64,000 nt of DNA from Niallia taxi. Its GTDB lineage: Bacteria; Bacillota; Bacilli; Bacillales; Cytobacillaceae. The stretch covers positions 3,272,001 to 3,336,000 of the forward strand of contig NZ_CP102589.1 of assembly GCF_032818155.1 (NCBI RefSeq), in the 5' to 3' direction. Positions 27,634-37,440 of the stretch are shown piece after piece (position 1 is the stretch's first letter; every line of letters starts with the position of its first letter). The translations under genes were made by a program, and so were the position numbers. The notes beneath the pieces were generated by a model that did not search any database, was not told where the DNA came from, and saw only the letters and a list, made by a program, of their open reading frames with translations.

Positions 27634-28965
27634 TTATTTTGACATTTTAGCTTGTTCGTTTGCTTCATCTAACAGCTTTTGCATTTTAGGCTGGATCTCT
27701 TTCAAATATTCCTCTGCTGTCTTTTTGCCTTGGACAACTGGTGTAATATTTGTCCAGAACTCATCTAACCATTGAGAGTTATAAGTTGCAAATGTTGGAT
27801 AAGGCACACCGTAATCTTGGACGATATCAAGGAACTCTTGTTTATTGCTAGGCACTGACTCTGTATCAGAAGCCCATTCCTCGGCCATATCTACAAGGTT
27901 AGGAATTTGAACCTGTGCATCAAGCAATGTTTGCTGTGCTTCTTCATCAGCTGATAAGTAGATGGCAAGCTCTGTTGCCAATTCAGGATATTGTGTCATT
28001 TCAGAAACAACAAGTCCTAATGAACCTACATAAGCGACTGATTTCCCAGCATCGCCTGATGGCCATGGCATTAAGTCATATTCAAAGTCAAGCTTAGCGT
28101 ATGTGCTCATATCCCAAGGACCTACTGGGAAGAAAGCAAGCTCGCCATTCATCCATCTTTGGTAAGTATCAAGCGTTTCTGCTTGAGATGAGTTTGGTGT
28201 TGTATTATATTTGTTCGACAGGTCTGAGAAGAATTGTAGAGACTTTGCAAATTCAGGTGTATCTACAGTAACTTTATCGCCTGCTTCGTTTAAGAAGGAA
28301 GCTCCATTACTGTATGCAAATGACTGCAATGACCATGTTGCGTTAAACCCACTCGCCCACTGATCAACTTCTCCGTCACCGTCTGTATCTTGAGTTAAGT
28401 CTTGACTCACTTTCAGGAATTCATCCCATGTATACGCTTTATCTTTGTCTGGAATTGGAATGCCTGCTTTTTCGAACATATCTTTGTTATATCCTAAAGC
28501 GAAAGGACCAACATCCTTCGGTAATCCGTAAAGTGCCCCTTTACCTGATGTTTCTCCATCATAGCGGTAGATGTCGACACCAAACTGCCATAAGCTGTTC
28601 AAATCAAAATCCGCTTTTTCTACATCCTCGGTAATGTCTCTGATAATTCCATTATCTACATAGTTTGCAATGCTTCCTGAATCAAGATAGAACACATCAG
28701 GCACATTGCCGCCAGATACAGCTGCAGATAGTTTAGTAGAGTATTGGTCAGCATCTGTATTGATGATTTTTACTTTCACGCCTTCATGCTGCTCTTCAAA
28801 TTTTTTGATAGCTGCAGTATAAGCCGTTTTTTCATCTTCGCCGCCTCTAAACATAAAAGTGATTTCTTTCTCATCGCTATTCCCGCTGCTTTTGCTTGAA
28901 CATGCACCCAATAAAACCATACTTGCAACTAACAAAATAGACAGCAATAAATTTAGTTTCTTCAT
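27634..28965 (-). CDS. Sugar-binding lipoprotein of the arabino-oligosaccharide ABC importer (AraN-like)
   Basis: A 443-residue extracytoplasmic binding protein. The signal peptide ends in the lipobox VLLGAC (Cys about residue 21), so it is membrane-anchored; a Ser/Gly-rich tether follows, then a MalE-type fold (TAYTAAIKKFEEQHEGVKVKI...). A loop DTDGDGEVDQW (near 195) looks like an EF-hand-type calcium site. It delivers oligosaccharides to the two permeases downstream. GGGGAGAG precedes the ATG. First gene of the operon, behind an mRNA leader of about 410 nt. Arabino-oligosaccharide specificity is inferred from the GH43 enzymes. Confidence 0.88.
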   Translation of the reverse strand: MKKLNLLLSILLVASMVLLGACSSKSSGNSDEKEITFMFRGGEDEKTAYTAAIKKFEEQHEGVKVKIINTDADQYSTKLSAAVSGGNVPDVFYLDSGSIANYVDNGIIRDITEDVEKADFDLNSLWQFGVDIYRYDGETSGKGALYGLPKDVGPFALGYNKDMFEKAGIPIPDKDKAYTWDEFLKVSQDLTQDTDGDGEVDQWASGFNATWSLQSFAYSNGASFLNEAGDKVTVDTPEFAKSLQFFSDLSNKYNTTPNSSQAETLDTYQRWMNGELAFFPVGPWDMSTYAKLDFEYDLMPWPSGDAGKSVAYVGSLGLVVSEMTQYPELATELAIYLSADEEAQQTLLDAQVQIPNLVDMAEEWASDTESVPSNKQEFLDIVQDYGVPYPTFATYNSQWLDEFWTNITPVVQGKKTAEEYLKEIQPKMQKLLDEANEQAKMSK

Positions 28966-29385
28966 AATCAGTACTCTCCCCTAATTATTTTTTTGTACTG
29001 CCATGTATAAACGTGAATTCCCCTGCATAATCCCAAAGCTTTAAAAATAATTGCTTTTATACCTTTTAAAAGGTTTTTATAAATGAAAAGAAAGTAGCGG
29101 AAGACTGTGTTGGATTTCTTCCTTAACACAAAAACAATTTTCATGCCGTTTATTATCGATTTGTTGTTCATATAGCAGTAAGCTTGCATCCGACAAACAG
29201 TACCGACAAGGCACAAGAAATGCTTTGCGTTAAAGAGGGGCGGAACATTTTATTAATCACTATATTGCCCTTCTCATTCTGCTTATGTATCTGATATCAA
29301 CTATATAAAAACGTCATCGATAAAATATTTGCTCTATTAAACTTTTATCAGAGCCCCCTTTAATAAGAAAATACCTTACATATTA

Positions 29386-29414
29386 TTTATACAATAAGCT
29401 GAAAACGCTGTCAA
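29386..29414 (-). promoter_or_regulatory. Sigma-A promoter of the arabino-oligosaccharide operon
   Basis: TTGACA (29414-29409), 17 bp, TATAAA (29391-29386) on the minus strand, about 410 bp before the binding-protein start. Confidence 0.75.
29400..29413. promoter_or_regulatory. cre site (CcpA binding)
   Basis: TGAAAACGCTGTCA fits the consensus TGWAANCGNTNWCA at every fixed position and overlaps the -35 box, so glucose repression by CcpA is expected. Confidence 0.8.
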
Positions 29415-29810
29415 TAACTATAATATAAATTTAACATTAATTTTTTATAACTTAGTTAACAAAAACATTAACCATTAATCATTAGTTCTTTTTATAAATA
29501 ACAATTATTTATATTTTAGTTAACTTAGACATAATCAAACCCACTTAATTAATTAAACTATTAAAGTCAAGGACTTATTTAGCTGTTTGCACTATTTTTT
29601 AATAATGAAAAGGAAAAGGAATAAGGCTTTGGTTTTTTTGTCTTTTTACGTTGAATTTTCGGGAAAAATAGAAGGCAGCTGATTACGGTTGTTTCAGATG
29701 GTAAAATGCTGCCGTTTTAATAGAAATTTTTTAAAAAGGTGATTCATTTTTCCACTTTAGATATAAATATGAAAAGAAAAAACAGAGTCCCCCTGCAACA
29801 AAAAGATAAA

Positions 29811-29851
29811 AAAAGCCGGCAAACTTAATAGTGATAAGTTTGTCGGCTTTA
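29811..29851 (-). terminator. Terminator of the RND exporter gene
   Basis: AAAGCCGGCAAACTTA pairs with TAAGTTTGTCGGCTTT (one mismatch). A second small hairpin (GATGGC/GCCATC, 29859-29883) lies nearer the stop codon. Confidence 0.8.
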
Positions 29852-29891
29852 CTAAAGATGGCGGCTTGTTACACTGCCATCTTCTTACTTA

Positions 29892-32800
29892 TTAGTTATC
29901 TTTAATCTCTTTACGGTTTTTCTTAAACATTTTAGAAAGAATCTCGTAAGCGATTGGAACGATAAGTAATGTTAACAATGTTGAGCTTGTTAAACCGCCG
30001 ATTACGGTAATTCCAAGTCCTTTCGAGATAATTCCGCTTCCGCCATTACCCACTGCAAGTGGAATCAATGCACCGATTGTAGCAATTGCCGTCATCAGGA
30101 TTGGACGAAGACGTGTTGCTCCGGCTTCAAGAATGGCATCACGCAAGTTCATACCGTTTCTTTCCATATGAATGATACGGTCTACTAATACAATCGCATT
30201 CGTGACGACAATACCAATTAACATCAGCATACCCATCATTACGGAAACAGAAATTGTTTCACCAGCAATTAGCAGTCCTACAAACGAACCAATTACTGCA
30301 AATGGCAACGAGAATAGAATAGCAAATGGTGCTGCACCTTCACTGAATGTTACAACAAGAATGAAGTATACAATCGCAATTGCAGCAATCATAGCAACTC
30401 CAAGCTGTGTGAACGTTTCAGACATATCAGCTGATACACCTGCTACGTCCTGTGTTACGCCGCTAGGCAAATCAATATCGTTAATCTTGTCATCTACTTT
30501 AGATGTTACTTTTGAAATATCATCTGTTGTGATAGTTCCTGAAACTGTCGCGTAGAATTCACCTTTGCTTCGATCAAGTGTATTAAGAGTAGTACCTTCC
30601 TCTACATCCACAAGATCTTTAAGCTTCATATTTGACCCAGTAGCTGTTGCTACTTCAGTATCAAGCAATTCATTCATTGTTTTCGGAACAGATTTCTCTT
30701 CCTGTTTAACAATTACATCAAGCTCTTTACCGTCTTTTTCAACAGTAGTCAGAACCTCATCAGAGCCTTGGTTGCTTAATGCCATTACAATTTGACCTGT
30801 AGTCAATCCGTACTGTAATAGATTTTCCTGGTCAACCTTTAAGATATGCTCTACATATGCTTCTTCTGCACTTGAAGATACATCTTTAAGCCCATCTGCA
30901 TCTTTCATTATATCTTCAGCTTTTTTAACTGTTTCATTTAATTTATCTAAGTCTTCGCTATAGAAAGTATAGCTGATTTCATTTGTAGATCCTGACATGG
31001 AAGTGAAGTTTTGGCTCTTCCATTCGCCTGATTGACCAATATCTGCAATATAAGTTTCGATATCTTCTTTAACTTCAGAGAAATTCTTCATGTCTGGATC
31101 AAAGATCAAGTACATGAGTCCGCCGCCAGCGCCGCCGCCCATCATCGCAGCCGTCATGTCTGCATTGCTGCTGTCTGTAATAGATGTTTGGACAGTATCA
31201 ATGTCATCGCGCTTCAGCATTTCATCCTCGACAACTTGAATGTTATCTGAAGTTTGCTTTTCTGTTTCACCAGCTTCTGGTGTATAAGTTAAATACATAA
31301 CTTTATCTTCTTCGCTTCCCATAAAGCTGAAGCCGATTAATGGAGTCAATGCCAAGCTTCCTGCTAGAAGCACAATTGCGATAGCAGAAGTAATAATTTT
31401 ATGGTTTAATGCTTTTTCTAGTATTCCTCTATACCATAAAGCCAGCTTTCCAACTTCTTTATGGCCGCTTTCTGACTTCTCACTGTATAATTTTTTCTTA
31501 AATAAGAAGTGTGAAAGTGCTGGTACGATTGTAATAGCGACAATCAGAGATGCACCAAGAGCAAATGTCATCGTCAATGCGAATGGCATAAATAATTCTC
31601 CAACCATGCCGCCGACGAAAATTAATGGAGCAAACACAGCAACAGTTACTAATGTAGACGATAAAATCGGCTTGAACATTTCAATTGTTGCCTCGCGAAC
31701 TAACGCACGCCCTGTTAGCTTCTCTTCTTTAGAGTGCAGTCGTCTGTATATATTTTCTACTACAACGATGGAGTCATCGATTACACGGCCGATGGCTACA
31801 GTTATTGCTCCAAGCGTCATAATATTCAATGTGATATCCATCCACTTCAGAAGCAGGAATGCCATAAAAATGGAAACAGGAATGGATACTATTGAAATGA
31901 TTGTAGATTTAATATCACGCAGGAACAGCAGGATAATAAGTACTGCAATCGCACCGCCGAACACTGCTTTTTCAATCATTGTGTGGACAGAATCTTCAAT
32001 AGGCTGTCCTTGGTCAAGTGTTACGTCAATAACTAAACCGTCAATTTTATCCTTTTCATCGTCAGCAAGATCCTTAACAGCATTTACTACATCAACTGTA
32101 TTCGCTTGCTGGCCTTTAACGATTTGAATTGCAATTGCATTTTTCCCATTTGTACGAGAAATCGATTCTTCCTTACCGACAGCCTTAATTGATGCAATGT
32201 CGCTAAGTTTTACAAATGGTGAAGGATTGTCAGCTGTCGGTGTTACCGGAATCAGCATATCCTTCAATTGATTTATTGAAGTAAGCTTTCCGTCAACCGA
32301 AACAGCCTCTTCGCCTTCATTAAATTCATAAAGACCTAAAGATGTTGCCATATCACTTGCTTGAATAACTTGCTTAACAGAATCCTCTGTAAGATTCAGC
32401 TCAGCCATTTTCTCTTTATTATAGGAGAAGTCCACTTCTTCTACATGCTGACCTGAAATAGTTGCAGATGCAACCCCATCAAGTTTTTCAATATCAGGAA
32501 CGATAACGTCCTCTACTGTTGAAGTTAAATCAACAATATCTTGTTCTGTGCTGCTTATGGACAATGCAACAACTGGCATCATGTTCATACTGATCGCAGA
32601 TACAGTCGGAGCATCCACATCCTCTGGAAGTGTTACATTATCTAATGCAGATTCGAGTTGTCTTTTCTTTTCATCCATGTCAATGCCATACTCGTATTCA
32701 ACTTGTATGCTTGAAACACTGGAGCTTGAATTAGAATAGACGTTTTTCACATCCTCGAGCCCTTCCACTGCCTGCTCAATCGGCATGGACACATCATTCA

Positions 32801-32981
32801 TTACTTGCTCAGGAGTTGCTCCTGGATAAACACCAGTTACCATTAAGTATGGAATGGAAATATCCGGAATCGTCTCCGTTTTCATTTGTGTACCGGAATA
32901 AATCCCCGAAGCTGTGATAATAATGGTCAATAACCATACCGCTAGCTTATTCTTCAGTACGAAATTAACTATCCCTTTCAC
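29892..32981 (-). CDS. RND-family efflux transporter permease (SwrC/YerP-like)
   Basis: A 1029-residue proton-driven exporter of the HAE group. It has twelve transmembrane helices: one at the N-terminus, two large external porter domains of about 300 residues each, and the central and C-terminal helix bundles. The proton relay aspartates are in the fourth helix (GRVIDDSIVVVEN). A glycine/methionine-rich loop (AAMMGGGAGGG, around 610) lies in the second external domain. Firmicute members export surfactin, lipids or antimicrobials without an outer-membrane partner. GTG start with AGGGTAGGTG. Controlled by the promoter-operator at 33024-33052, with the divergent TetR gene. Confidence 0.92.
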   Translation of the reverse strand: MKGIVNFVLKNKLAVWLLTIIITASGIYSGTQMKTETIPDISIPYLMVTGVYPGATPEQVMNDVSMPIEQAVEGLEDVKNVYSNSSSSVSSIQVEYEYGIDMDEKKRQLESALDNVTLPEDVDAPTVSAISMNMMPVVALSISSTEQDIVDLTSTVEDVIVPDIEKLDGVASATISGQHVEEVDFSYNKEKMAELNLTEDSVKQVIQASDMATSLGLYEFNEGEEAVSVDGKLTSINQLKDMLIPVTPTADNPSPFVKLSDIASIKAVGKEESISRTNGKNAIAIQIVKGQQANTVDVVNAVKDLADDEKDKIDGLVIDVTLDQGQPIEDSVHTMIEKAVFGGAIAVLIILLFLRDIKSTIISIVSIPVSIFMAFLLLKWMDITLNIMTLGAITVAIGRVIDDSIVVVENIYRRLHSKEEKLTGRALVREATIEMFKPILSSTLVTVAVFAPLIFVGGMVGELFMPFALTMTFALGASLIVAITIVPALSHFLFKKKLYSEKSESGHKEVGKLALWYRGILEKALNHKIITSAIAIVLLAGSLALTPLIGFSFMGSEEDKVMYLTYTPEAGETEKQTSDNIQVVEDEMLKRDDIDTVQTSITDSSNADMTAAMMGGGAGGGLMYLIFDPDMKNFSEVKEDIETYIADIGQSGEWKSQNFTSMSGSTNEISYTFYSEDLDKLNETVKKAEDIMKDADGLKDVSSSAEEAYVEHILKVDQENLLQYGLTTGQIVMALSNQGSDEVLTTVEKDGKELDVIVKQEEKSVPKTMNELLDTEVATATGSNMKLKDLVDVEEGTTLNTLDRSKGEFYATVSGTITTDDISKVTSKVDDKINDIDLPSGVTQDVAGVSADMSETFTQLGVAMIAAIAIVYFILVVTFSEGAAPFAILFSLPFAVIGSFVGLLIAGETISVSVMMGMLMLIGIVVTNAIVLVDRIIHMERNGMNLRDAILEAGATRLRPILMTAIATIGALIPLAVGNGGSGIISKGLGITVIGGLTSSTLLTLLIVPIAYEILSKMFKKNRKEIKDN

Positions 32982-33023
32982 TTTTGCACCTACCCTTTAT
33001 TGACTTTGTCGAACTAATTACTT

Positions 33024-33052
33024 ATAATACTGACTAGCCAGTCATTTGTCAA
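33024..33052 (-). promoter_or_regulatory. Sigma-A promoter of the RND gene containing a TetR-type operator
   Basis: TTGACA (33052-33047), 17 bp, TATTAT (33029-33024). The spacer holds the dyad TGACT-N4-AGTCA (33031-33044). Similar TGACT-based sites are known for TetR regulators of Bacillus RND exporters, so repression by the divergent gene product is likely. Confidence 0.75.
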
Positions 33053-33082
33053 ATCATTTATAGCTAGGAGCTAAAAAAGACA

Positions 33083-33922
33083 ATGTTAAAAAAACAACTA
33101 ATTATGGACACTGCTTTAGAATTGTTTGCCAAACAAGGTATTGCCTCAACCTCTGTTCAGCAAATTACGGAAAGCTGCGGAATATCAAAAGGGGCATTTT
33201 ATCTTTCATTTAAATCAAAGGAGGAGTTGGTTCTCGAGCTTATTGACAATGCAATGAAACAGCTTGTATCTGACCTTGACTACCAAGTCAAACACACGCA
33301 AGTTAATGAGGATTCCTTGTATATGTTCTATGAATCCGTATTTTCTTCTTTTAAAAAACACTCTGACCAGGGAAAAATTTTCATGAATGACCATCATCTG
33401 TCTGTCAGCCCTGAGCTTATTAATAAGATTCAATATTACGATAAGCTGATTAACAGCACGATTCTGCTTTTGATTGAAAAGGTGTACGGCAATTCTATTG
33501 ACCATTTAAAATATGATTTGCTGTATTGCATAAAAGGCTTTCTGAAGACTTATTCTGAGTTATTTGTCTTTACAAAAATCCCACTGGATGTCAGCCTTCT
33601 TTCAAAATCACTAGCAGAAAAAACAAACCTGCTTGCCATGCATGAAACAATCCCTTTTATAACGGAGGAGCTCTCCTATCTGATTGATTCTCCTGCAGAG
33701 AGCCCTGTAGACTTAGACACCATTACAACACTCTTAAGCTCACATGCAGAGGCAGCTGATGGAGATTATATCAAGGAGTCTTTAAATCTGTTAAACGAAC
33801 AAGCAAGTAATCAAACGATGAGTGCTGCAATCATAAACGGGCTCATTGAAAACATTCGTCACATCCCTAATGGTAAATGGCTCGCATATCTTTTGCGTCA
33901 ATACTTTCAGCTAGAATCCTAA
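33083..33922 (+). CDS. TetR/AcrR-family repressor of the RND exporter
   Basis: A 279-residue regulator, longer than most TetR proteins because of a large C-terminal ligand domain. The N-terminal helix-turn-helix is clear (ILDTALELFAKQGIASTSVQQITESCGISKGAFYLSFKSKEEL-like, residues 5-48). It is divergent from the RND gene, and the palindrome between the RND -35 and -10 boxes is the probable operator. AGGAG precedes the ATG. Inducer unknown; by analogy with YerO it might respond to lipophilic compounds. Confidence 0.88.
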   Translation: MLKKQLIMDTALELFAKQGIASTSVQQITESCGISKGAFYLSFKSKEELVLELIDNAMKQLVSDLDYQVKHTQVNEDSLYMFYESVFSSFKKHSDQGKIFMNDHHLSVSPELINKIQYYDKLINSTILLLIEKVYGNSIDHLKYDLLYCIKGFLKTYSELFVFTKIPLDVSLLSKSLAEKTNLLAMHETIPFITEELSYLIDSPAESPVDLDTITTLLSSHAEAADGDYIKESLNLLNEQASNQTMSAAIINGLIENIRHIPNGKWLAYLLRQYFQLES

Positions 33923-33926
33923 AAAG

Positions 33927-33976
33927 AAAACAAGCGGCAGGTTAGACTTTAAGTTTAACCTGCCACTTGTTTTTTC
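33927..33976. terminator. Convergent terminator, TetR/put regulator
   Basis: Long stem AAAACAAGYGGCAGGTTA.../...TAACCTGCCACTTGTTTT with T tracts on both strands. Confidence 0.85.
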
Positions 33977-35648
33977 AGCTTAGTCCATATTCTTTTAGTT
34001 TATTATATAGTGTTCCTCGTGAAATTCCTAACAGATTTGCTGCAGCACTTTTGTTTCCATATGTTTTCCGTAAAGCTTCTTCTATTTCTTGTGCTTCATC
34101 CATTTTGGAAATGCCGTTTGCAGACGACATAACAGCTTCATCCGTATTGTTGCGGATAAGATTTTCTGGCAAATGCTCTAAGCCTATACGATTCGTATCA
34201 TGCAAGACAATAACTCTCTCCACTATACTGCGCAGCTCTCTTACATTACCTGGCCATTCATAATTAGTAAAAAAAGTCATTACTTCTTCCCCAATGGAGG
34301 GAGGAGCTTTTTTATACTTTGCACTGAATTCGTCGATAGACCTTTCTACAAGTGCAGAAATATCTTCTTTTCTCGTCCTTAACGGCGGTATATAAATATG
34401 AATGACAGACAGTTTATAGAAAAGCTTTTCATTTAGCTCTCCATCCTTCAGAAGATTTTCAACTGAACTGGAGGCAGATACAATAATCCTTGTTGGAGAA
34501 TTGATTGGCTCCATTCCTCCTACACGATAAAAGGAGTTTTCCACTAAATAGGTGAGCAGCTTTTCCTGTATGAACAAAGGCATTTTGTCGATATTTTCGA
34601 TAAAAATAGTACCGTTTAAAGCTTGTTCAATTTTACCTGTAATGATGTTTTGCTTATCTTCTGTAAACGATGCTTTTTCAATTCCAAAAAGCTCTATCTC
34701 CAACAACGCCGGCGGTATAATCGAACAATTTATATTAACAAAAGGACCTGTTGCTTTCGAACCGCCATAATGGATAGCTTGTGCAAGCATTTCCTTTCCT
34801 GAACCAGGTTCGCCTGTAATGAGGACAGGTATATCTGCATGTGCCATTTTTTGAGCTATAGTAAGTGATTCTTGAAACTTAGGGCTGCTGCTGTCAAAGG
34901 ATAAAAATGGATTTATCTTTTGAACAAGCAGTGTCGATGCAGAATCAAGTTCCTCGTTAAGCCGGATCATTTTGGTAACATCATGCTCTGAAGCAATACC
35001 ACCAATTATCCTATTATCAAGAATAACAGGCGTTGCGTTAATTAACACATGCGTGTCAGCATTCGGTCTGTGATATTGGCCTCTAACCGGATACCCCTCG
35101 TTAAGGATATGTTGCAGGACAATCGATTCATCACGGAAATGAGTGCTGATTTTTTCACCGATAATATCTGTTTTTTTTATTTTATATGTTTCCTCTGCTG
35201 TTGTGTTCCAGCAGACGACAATTCCTTCCTCATTAACAGCTGTCACAGAATCGTTTATCGTTTCAGCTAATGTTTGAAAATAAGCTGTGGTTTGTCTATT
35301 TTCTGCTTTGAGCATATTTATCCATGCGGCTTCTGTCATAATCCCAACTGGAGCATCGCCCTCAAGCCAAAGGACAGGACGGCGCCAATCAGCGGCATAC
35401 GGCATATCGCCTGCCGATGCAGGCGCAGAAGGTAGCCAGGAAAGCTTATGCAGCCAATCGGAAATGCTGGTAGATTCTGCTCCTAACGCAATTATTTCAT
35501 ATTCATAATTGCCGATTATAAAGTATGTTCCGCCTGTCACAACGACAAAATTATACTCACGAAGTTTTGATTTTATCTCAGCTATTGGCGTCTGTTTGTC
35601 GACAACCGCAAAGGAGCGGTCAAGCTGTATTTGTGCACGTTCGAACAT
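33975..35648 (-). CDS. NtrC-type (enhancer-binding-like) regulator with degenerate AAA+ motifs, put locus
   Basis: A 557-residue regulator in four parts: an N-terminal region (1-115) that looks like a CBS-type sensor, a PAS domain (about 122-230), an AAA+ domain (about 250-480) and a Fis-type helix-turn-helix (about 520-555, NKSAAANLLGISRGTLYNKL). Walker A is intact (GEPGSGKE, 279-286). However, the sigma-54 contact loop GAFTGA reads ASFTED (326-331), Walker B has E-N instead of D-E (351-352), and the expected arginine finger is K412. It probably does not remodel sigma-54 holoenzyme. Position downstream of putP suggests control of proline catabolism. Start ATG with AAAGGG. Confidence 0.82.
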   Translation of the reverse strand: MFERAQIQLDRSFAVVDKQTPIAEIKSKLREYNFVVVTGGTYFIIGNYEYEIIALGAESTSISDWLHKLSWLPSAPASAGDMPYAADWRRPVLWLEGDAPVGIMTEAAWINMLKAENRQTTAYFQTLAETINDSVTAVNEEGIVVCWNTTAEETYKIKKTDIIGEKISTHFRDESIVLQHILNEGYPVRGQYHRPNADTHVLINATPVILDNRIIGGIASEHDVTKMIRLNEELDSASTLLVQKINPFLSFDSSSPKFQESLTIAQKMAHADIPVLITGEPGSGKEMLAQAIHYGGSKATGPFVNINCSIIPPALLEIELFGIEKASFTEDKQNIITGKIEQALNGTIFIENIDKMPLFIQEKLLTYLVENSFYRVGGMEPINSPTRIIVSASSSVENLLKDGELNEKLFYKLSVIHIYIPPLRTRKEDISALVERSIDEFSAKYKKAPPSIGEEVMTFFTNYEWPGNVRELRSIVERVIVLHDTNRIGLEHLPENLIRNNTDEAVMSSANGISKMDEAQEIEEALRKTYGNKSAAANLLGISRGTLYNKLKEYGLS

Positions 35649-35740
35649 ACTATTACCCTTTCACGCTTTTTTTCTAACTTTACCATACTCTCAAACCACA
35701 TTGCTACTGGTAGATTTAAAGAAAGCTGATTGTATAGAAA

Positions 35741-35775
35741 AAAAAGCTGACCAAAAATCAAGGCATCAGCTCTTT
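35741..35775 (-). terminator. Terminator of the put operon
   Basis: AGCTGA/TCAGCT stem with A and T runs, after the putP stop codon. Confidence 0.6.
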
Positions 35776-35787
35776 CTATATTAATTA

Positions 35788-37257
35788 CTATAAAGATTGC
35801 TTGTATTCGTCGAAGCTCTCTAATTGCTTTGCGTTCGGAGCTTCCGTTACCAAGCTTACAATCCAGATGGCAGCTAGACCTACAATAAATCCAGGGATAA
35901 TTTCATAAAGATTATTTTTCAGTATATCAATACTAGCCCAAATGATTACTGTAACTGCTCCGCCAACTATGCCAGCAATTGCTCCCCATCTGTTCATTCT
36001 CTTCCAGCACAAACTCAAGAGAATAACAGGTCCAAAGGAAGCTCCAAAGCCTGCCCATGCATAACCTACAAGAGAAAGAATAGAGCCATTTTTGTTAAAT
36101 GCAAGAAGTACAGCAATTACAGAGACAACTAGCACCGCTAGTCTACTAATTGTCAAAAGCTCCTTTTCACTTGCCGTTCGTCTGAAAAATGTCTTGTAAA
36201 CATCCTCTGTTAAAGAGCTAGCTGTTACTAATAATTGAGATGAAATGGTACTCATAACGGCAGCAAGAATGGCAGCAAGCAGGAAGCCGGTAATAAGCGG
36301 ATGAAACAATATCTCACTTAACATGATAAAGATTGTTTCTGCATCCTTTATTTCCAAGCCTTGCTGCGTATAGTAGGCAAGCCCGATAAATCCAGTAAAC
36401 ATCGCACCACCAACAGAAAAGATCATCCAGCCCATACCGATTCTTCTTGCCTTTTTTATCTCTTTCACAGATGAAATTGCCATAAATCGGACGATAATAT
36501 GCGGCTGACCAAAATATCCAAGCCCCCATGCAAGCAAAGAAATAATACCAACAACAGTTGTTCCTTTGAAAATATCAAACAGCTTCGGATTAATTTCTTT
36601 AATTGTGTCAAAGCCTGATCCTAAACCGCCAACCTCCATAATCGTCACAATTGGAACAAGTATAAGGGCCACAACCATAATCAAGCCTTGCACAAAATCT
36701 GTCCAGCTTACTGCCAAAAATCCGCCAAATAACGTATAGGCAATAACGACTGCGGCAACAATCCAAAGCCCTGCCTGATAATGCATACCGAATGTTGTTT
36801 CAAATAATACCCCACCTGACACCATTCCGGATGAAACATAAAACGTAAAAAAGATGATAATAACTAGTCCTGATGTCAGTCGCAATATGTTTGATTTATC
36901 TTCAAACCTATTTTCCAAAAAAGCCGGAATGGTCATCGAGTTATTGGCCACTTCTGTATATGCCCGTAAGCGTGGTGCTACATAAAGCCAATTTAAATAT
37001 GCTCCTATCGTTAAACCTATCGCAATCCAAGAGGCACTTATCCCTTGGGTGTACATTGCTCCAGGAAGCCCCATAAGCAGCCAGCCGCTCATGTCAGCGG
37101 CACCTGCACTCAATGCGGTAACAGCAGGTCCAAGTGACCTTCCGCCAATCATATAGTCTGATAGATTTGATGTGCGTTTATAAGCAAAATAGCCAATTAC
37201 AAGCATTCCAGCCATGTAAATTGCAATCGAAACCAAAATTTGTGTATTCAATCCCAT
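35788..37257 (-). CDS. putP: Sodium/proline symporter
   Basis: A 489-residue member of the sodium:solute symporter family with thirteen predicted helices; imports proline as carbon and nitrogen source. Characteristic stretches are NLSDYMIGGRSLGPAVTALSAGAADMSGWLLMGLPG near the N-terminus, and GYFGQPHIIVRFMAI and SSQLLVTASSLTEDVYK further on, which carry sodium and proline ligands in PutP. GGGGG lies immediately before the ATG; a TTG two codons inside (37251) has better spacing and may be the true start. Third gene of putB-putC-putP. Confidence 0.93.
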   Translation of the reverse strand: MGLNTQILVSIAIYMAGMLVIGYFAYKRTSNLSDYMIGGRSLGPAVTALSAGAADMSGWLLMGLPGAMYTQGISASWIAIGLTIGAYLNWLYVAPRLRAYTEVANNSMTIPAFLENRFEDKSNILRLTSGLVIIIFFTFYVSSGMVSGGVLFETTFGMHYQAGLWIVAAVVIAYTLFGGFLAVSWTDFVQGLIMVVALILVPIVTIMEVGGLGSGFDTIKEINPKLFDIFKGTTVVGIISLLAWGLGYFGQPHIIVRFMAISSVKEIKKARRIGMGWMIFSVGGAMFTGFIGLAYYTQQGLEIKDAETIFIMLSEILFHPLITGFLLAAILAAVMSTISSQLLVTASSLTEDVYKTFFRRTASEKELLTISRLAVLVVSVIAVLLAFNKNGSILSLVGYAWAGFGASFGPVILLSLCWKRMNRWGAIAGIVGGAVTVIIWASIDILKNNLYEIIPGFIVGLAAIWIVSLVTEAPNAKQLESFDEYKQSL

Positions 37258-37440
37258 CCCCCGTTCTCTTATCTAAGAAGTCCTTTTATCTCCGTCTGAT
37301 TCTTTTTTTATTTTCGAATATTCATTCTTTTGCAGGTAAAAAACCAGAAAAACCCTTAAGCGATTATGTATTTTTCTATTTTTTCGCTTAATAGGAGATG
37401 CACCATCAAAAAGCACATCTCCTAGTCTATTATTTTTATA

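Larger units (their letters stand above)
28966..29810. other. Long leader and regulatory region of the arabino-oligosaccharide operon
   Basis: No convincing coding sequence. It holds the promoter and cre site near 29.4 kb, a leader of about 410 nt without an obvious known riboswitch, and two copies of TTAGTTAAC (29452-29460 and 29516-29524) upstream of the -35 box that could be activator sites. Confidence 0.5.

Noticed and set aside
28968..29216. Open frame of 82 codons upstream of the binding-protein gene
   Set aside because: No ribosome site, atypical composition, and it lies inside the transcribed leader downstream of a good promoter; judged chance.
30172..32127. Long plus-strand frames opposite the RND gene
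   Set aside because: Antisense shadows of a well-supported 1029-residue protein.
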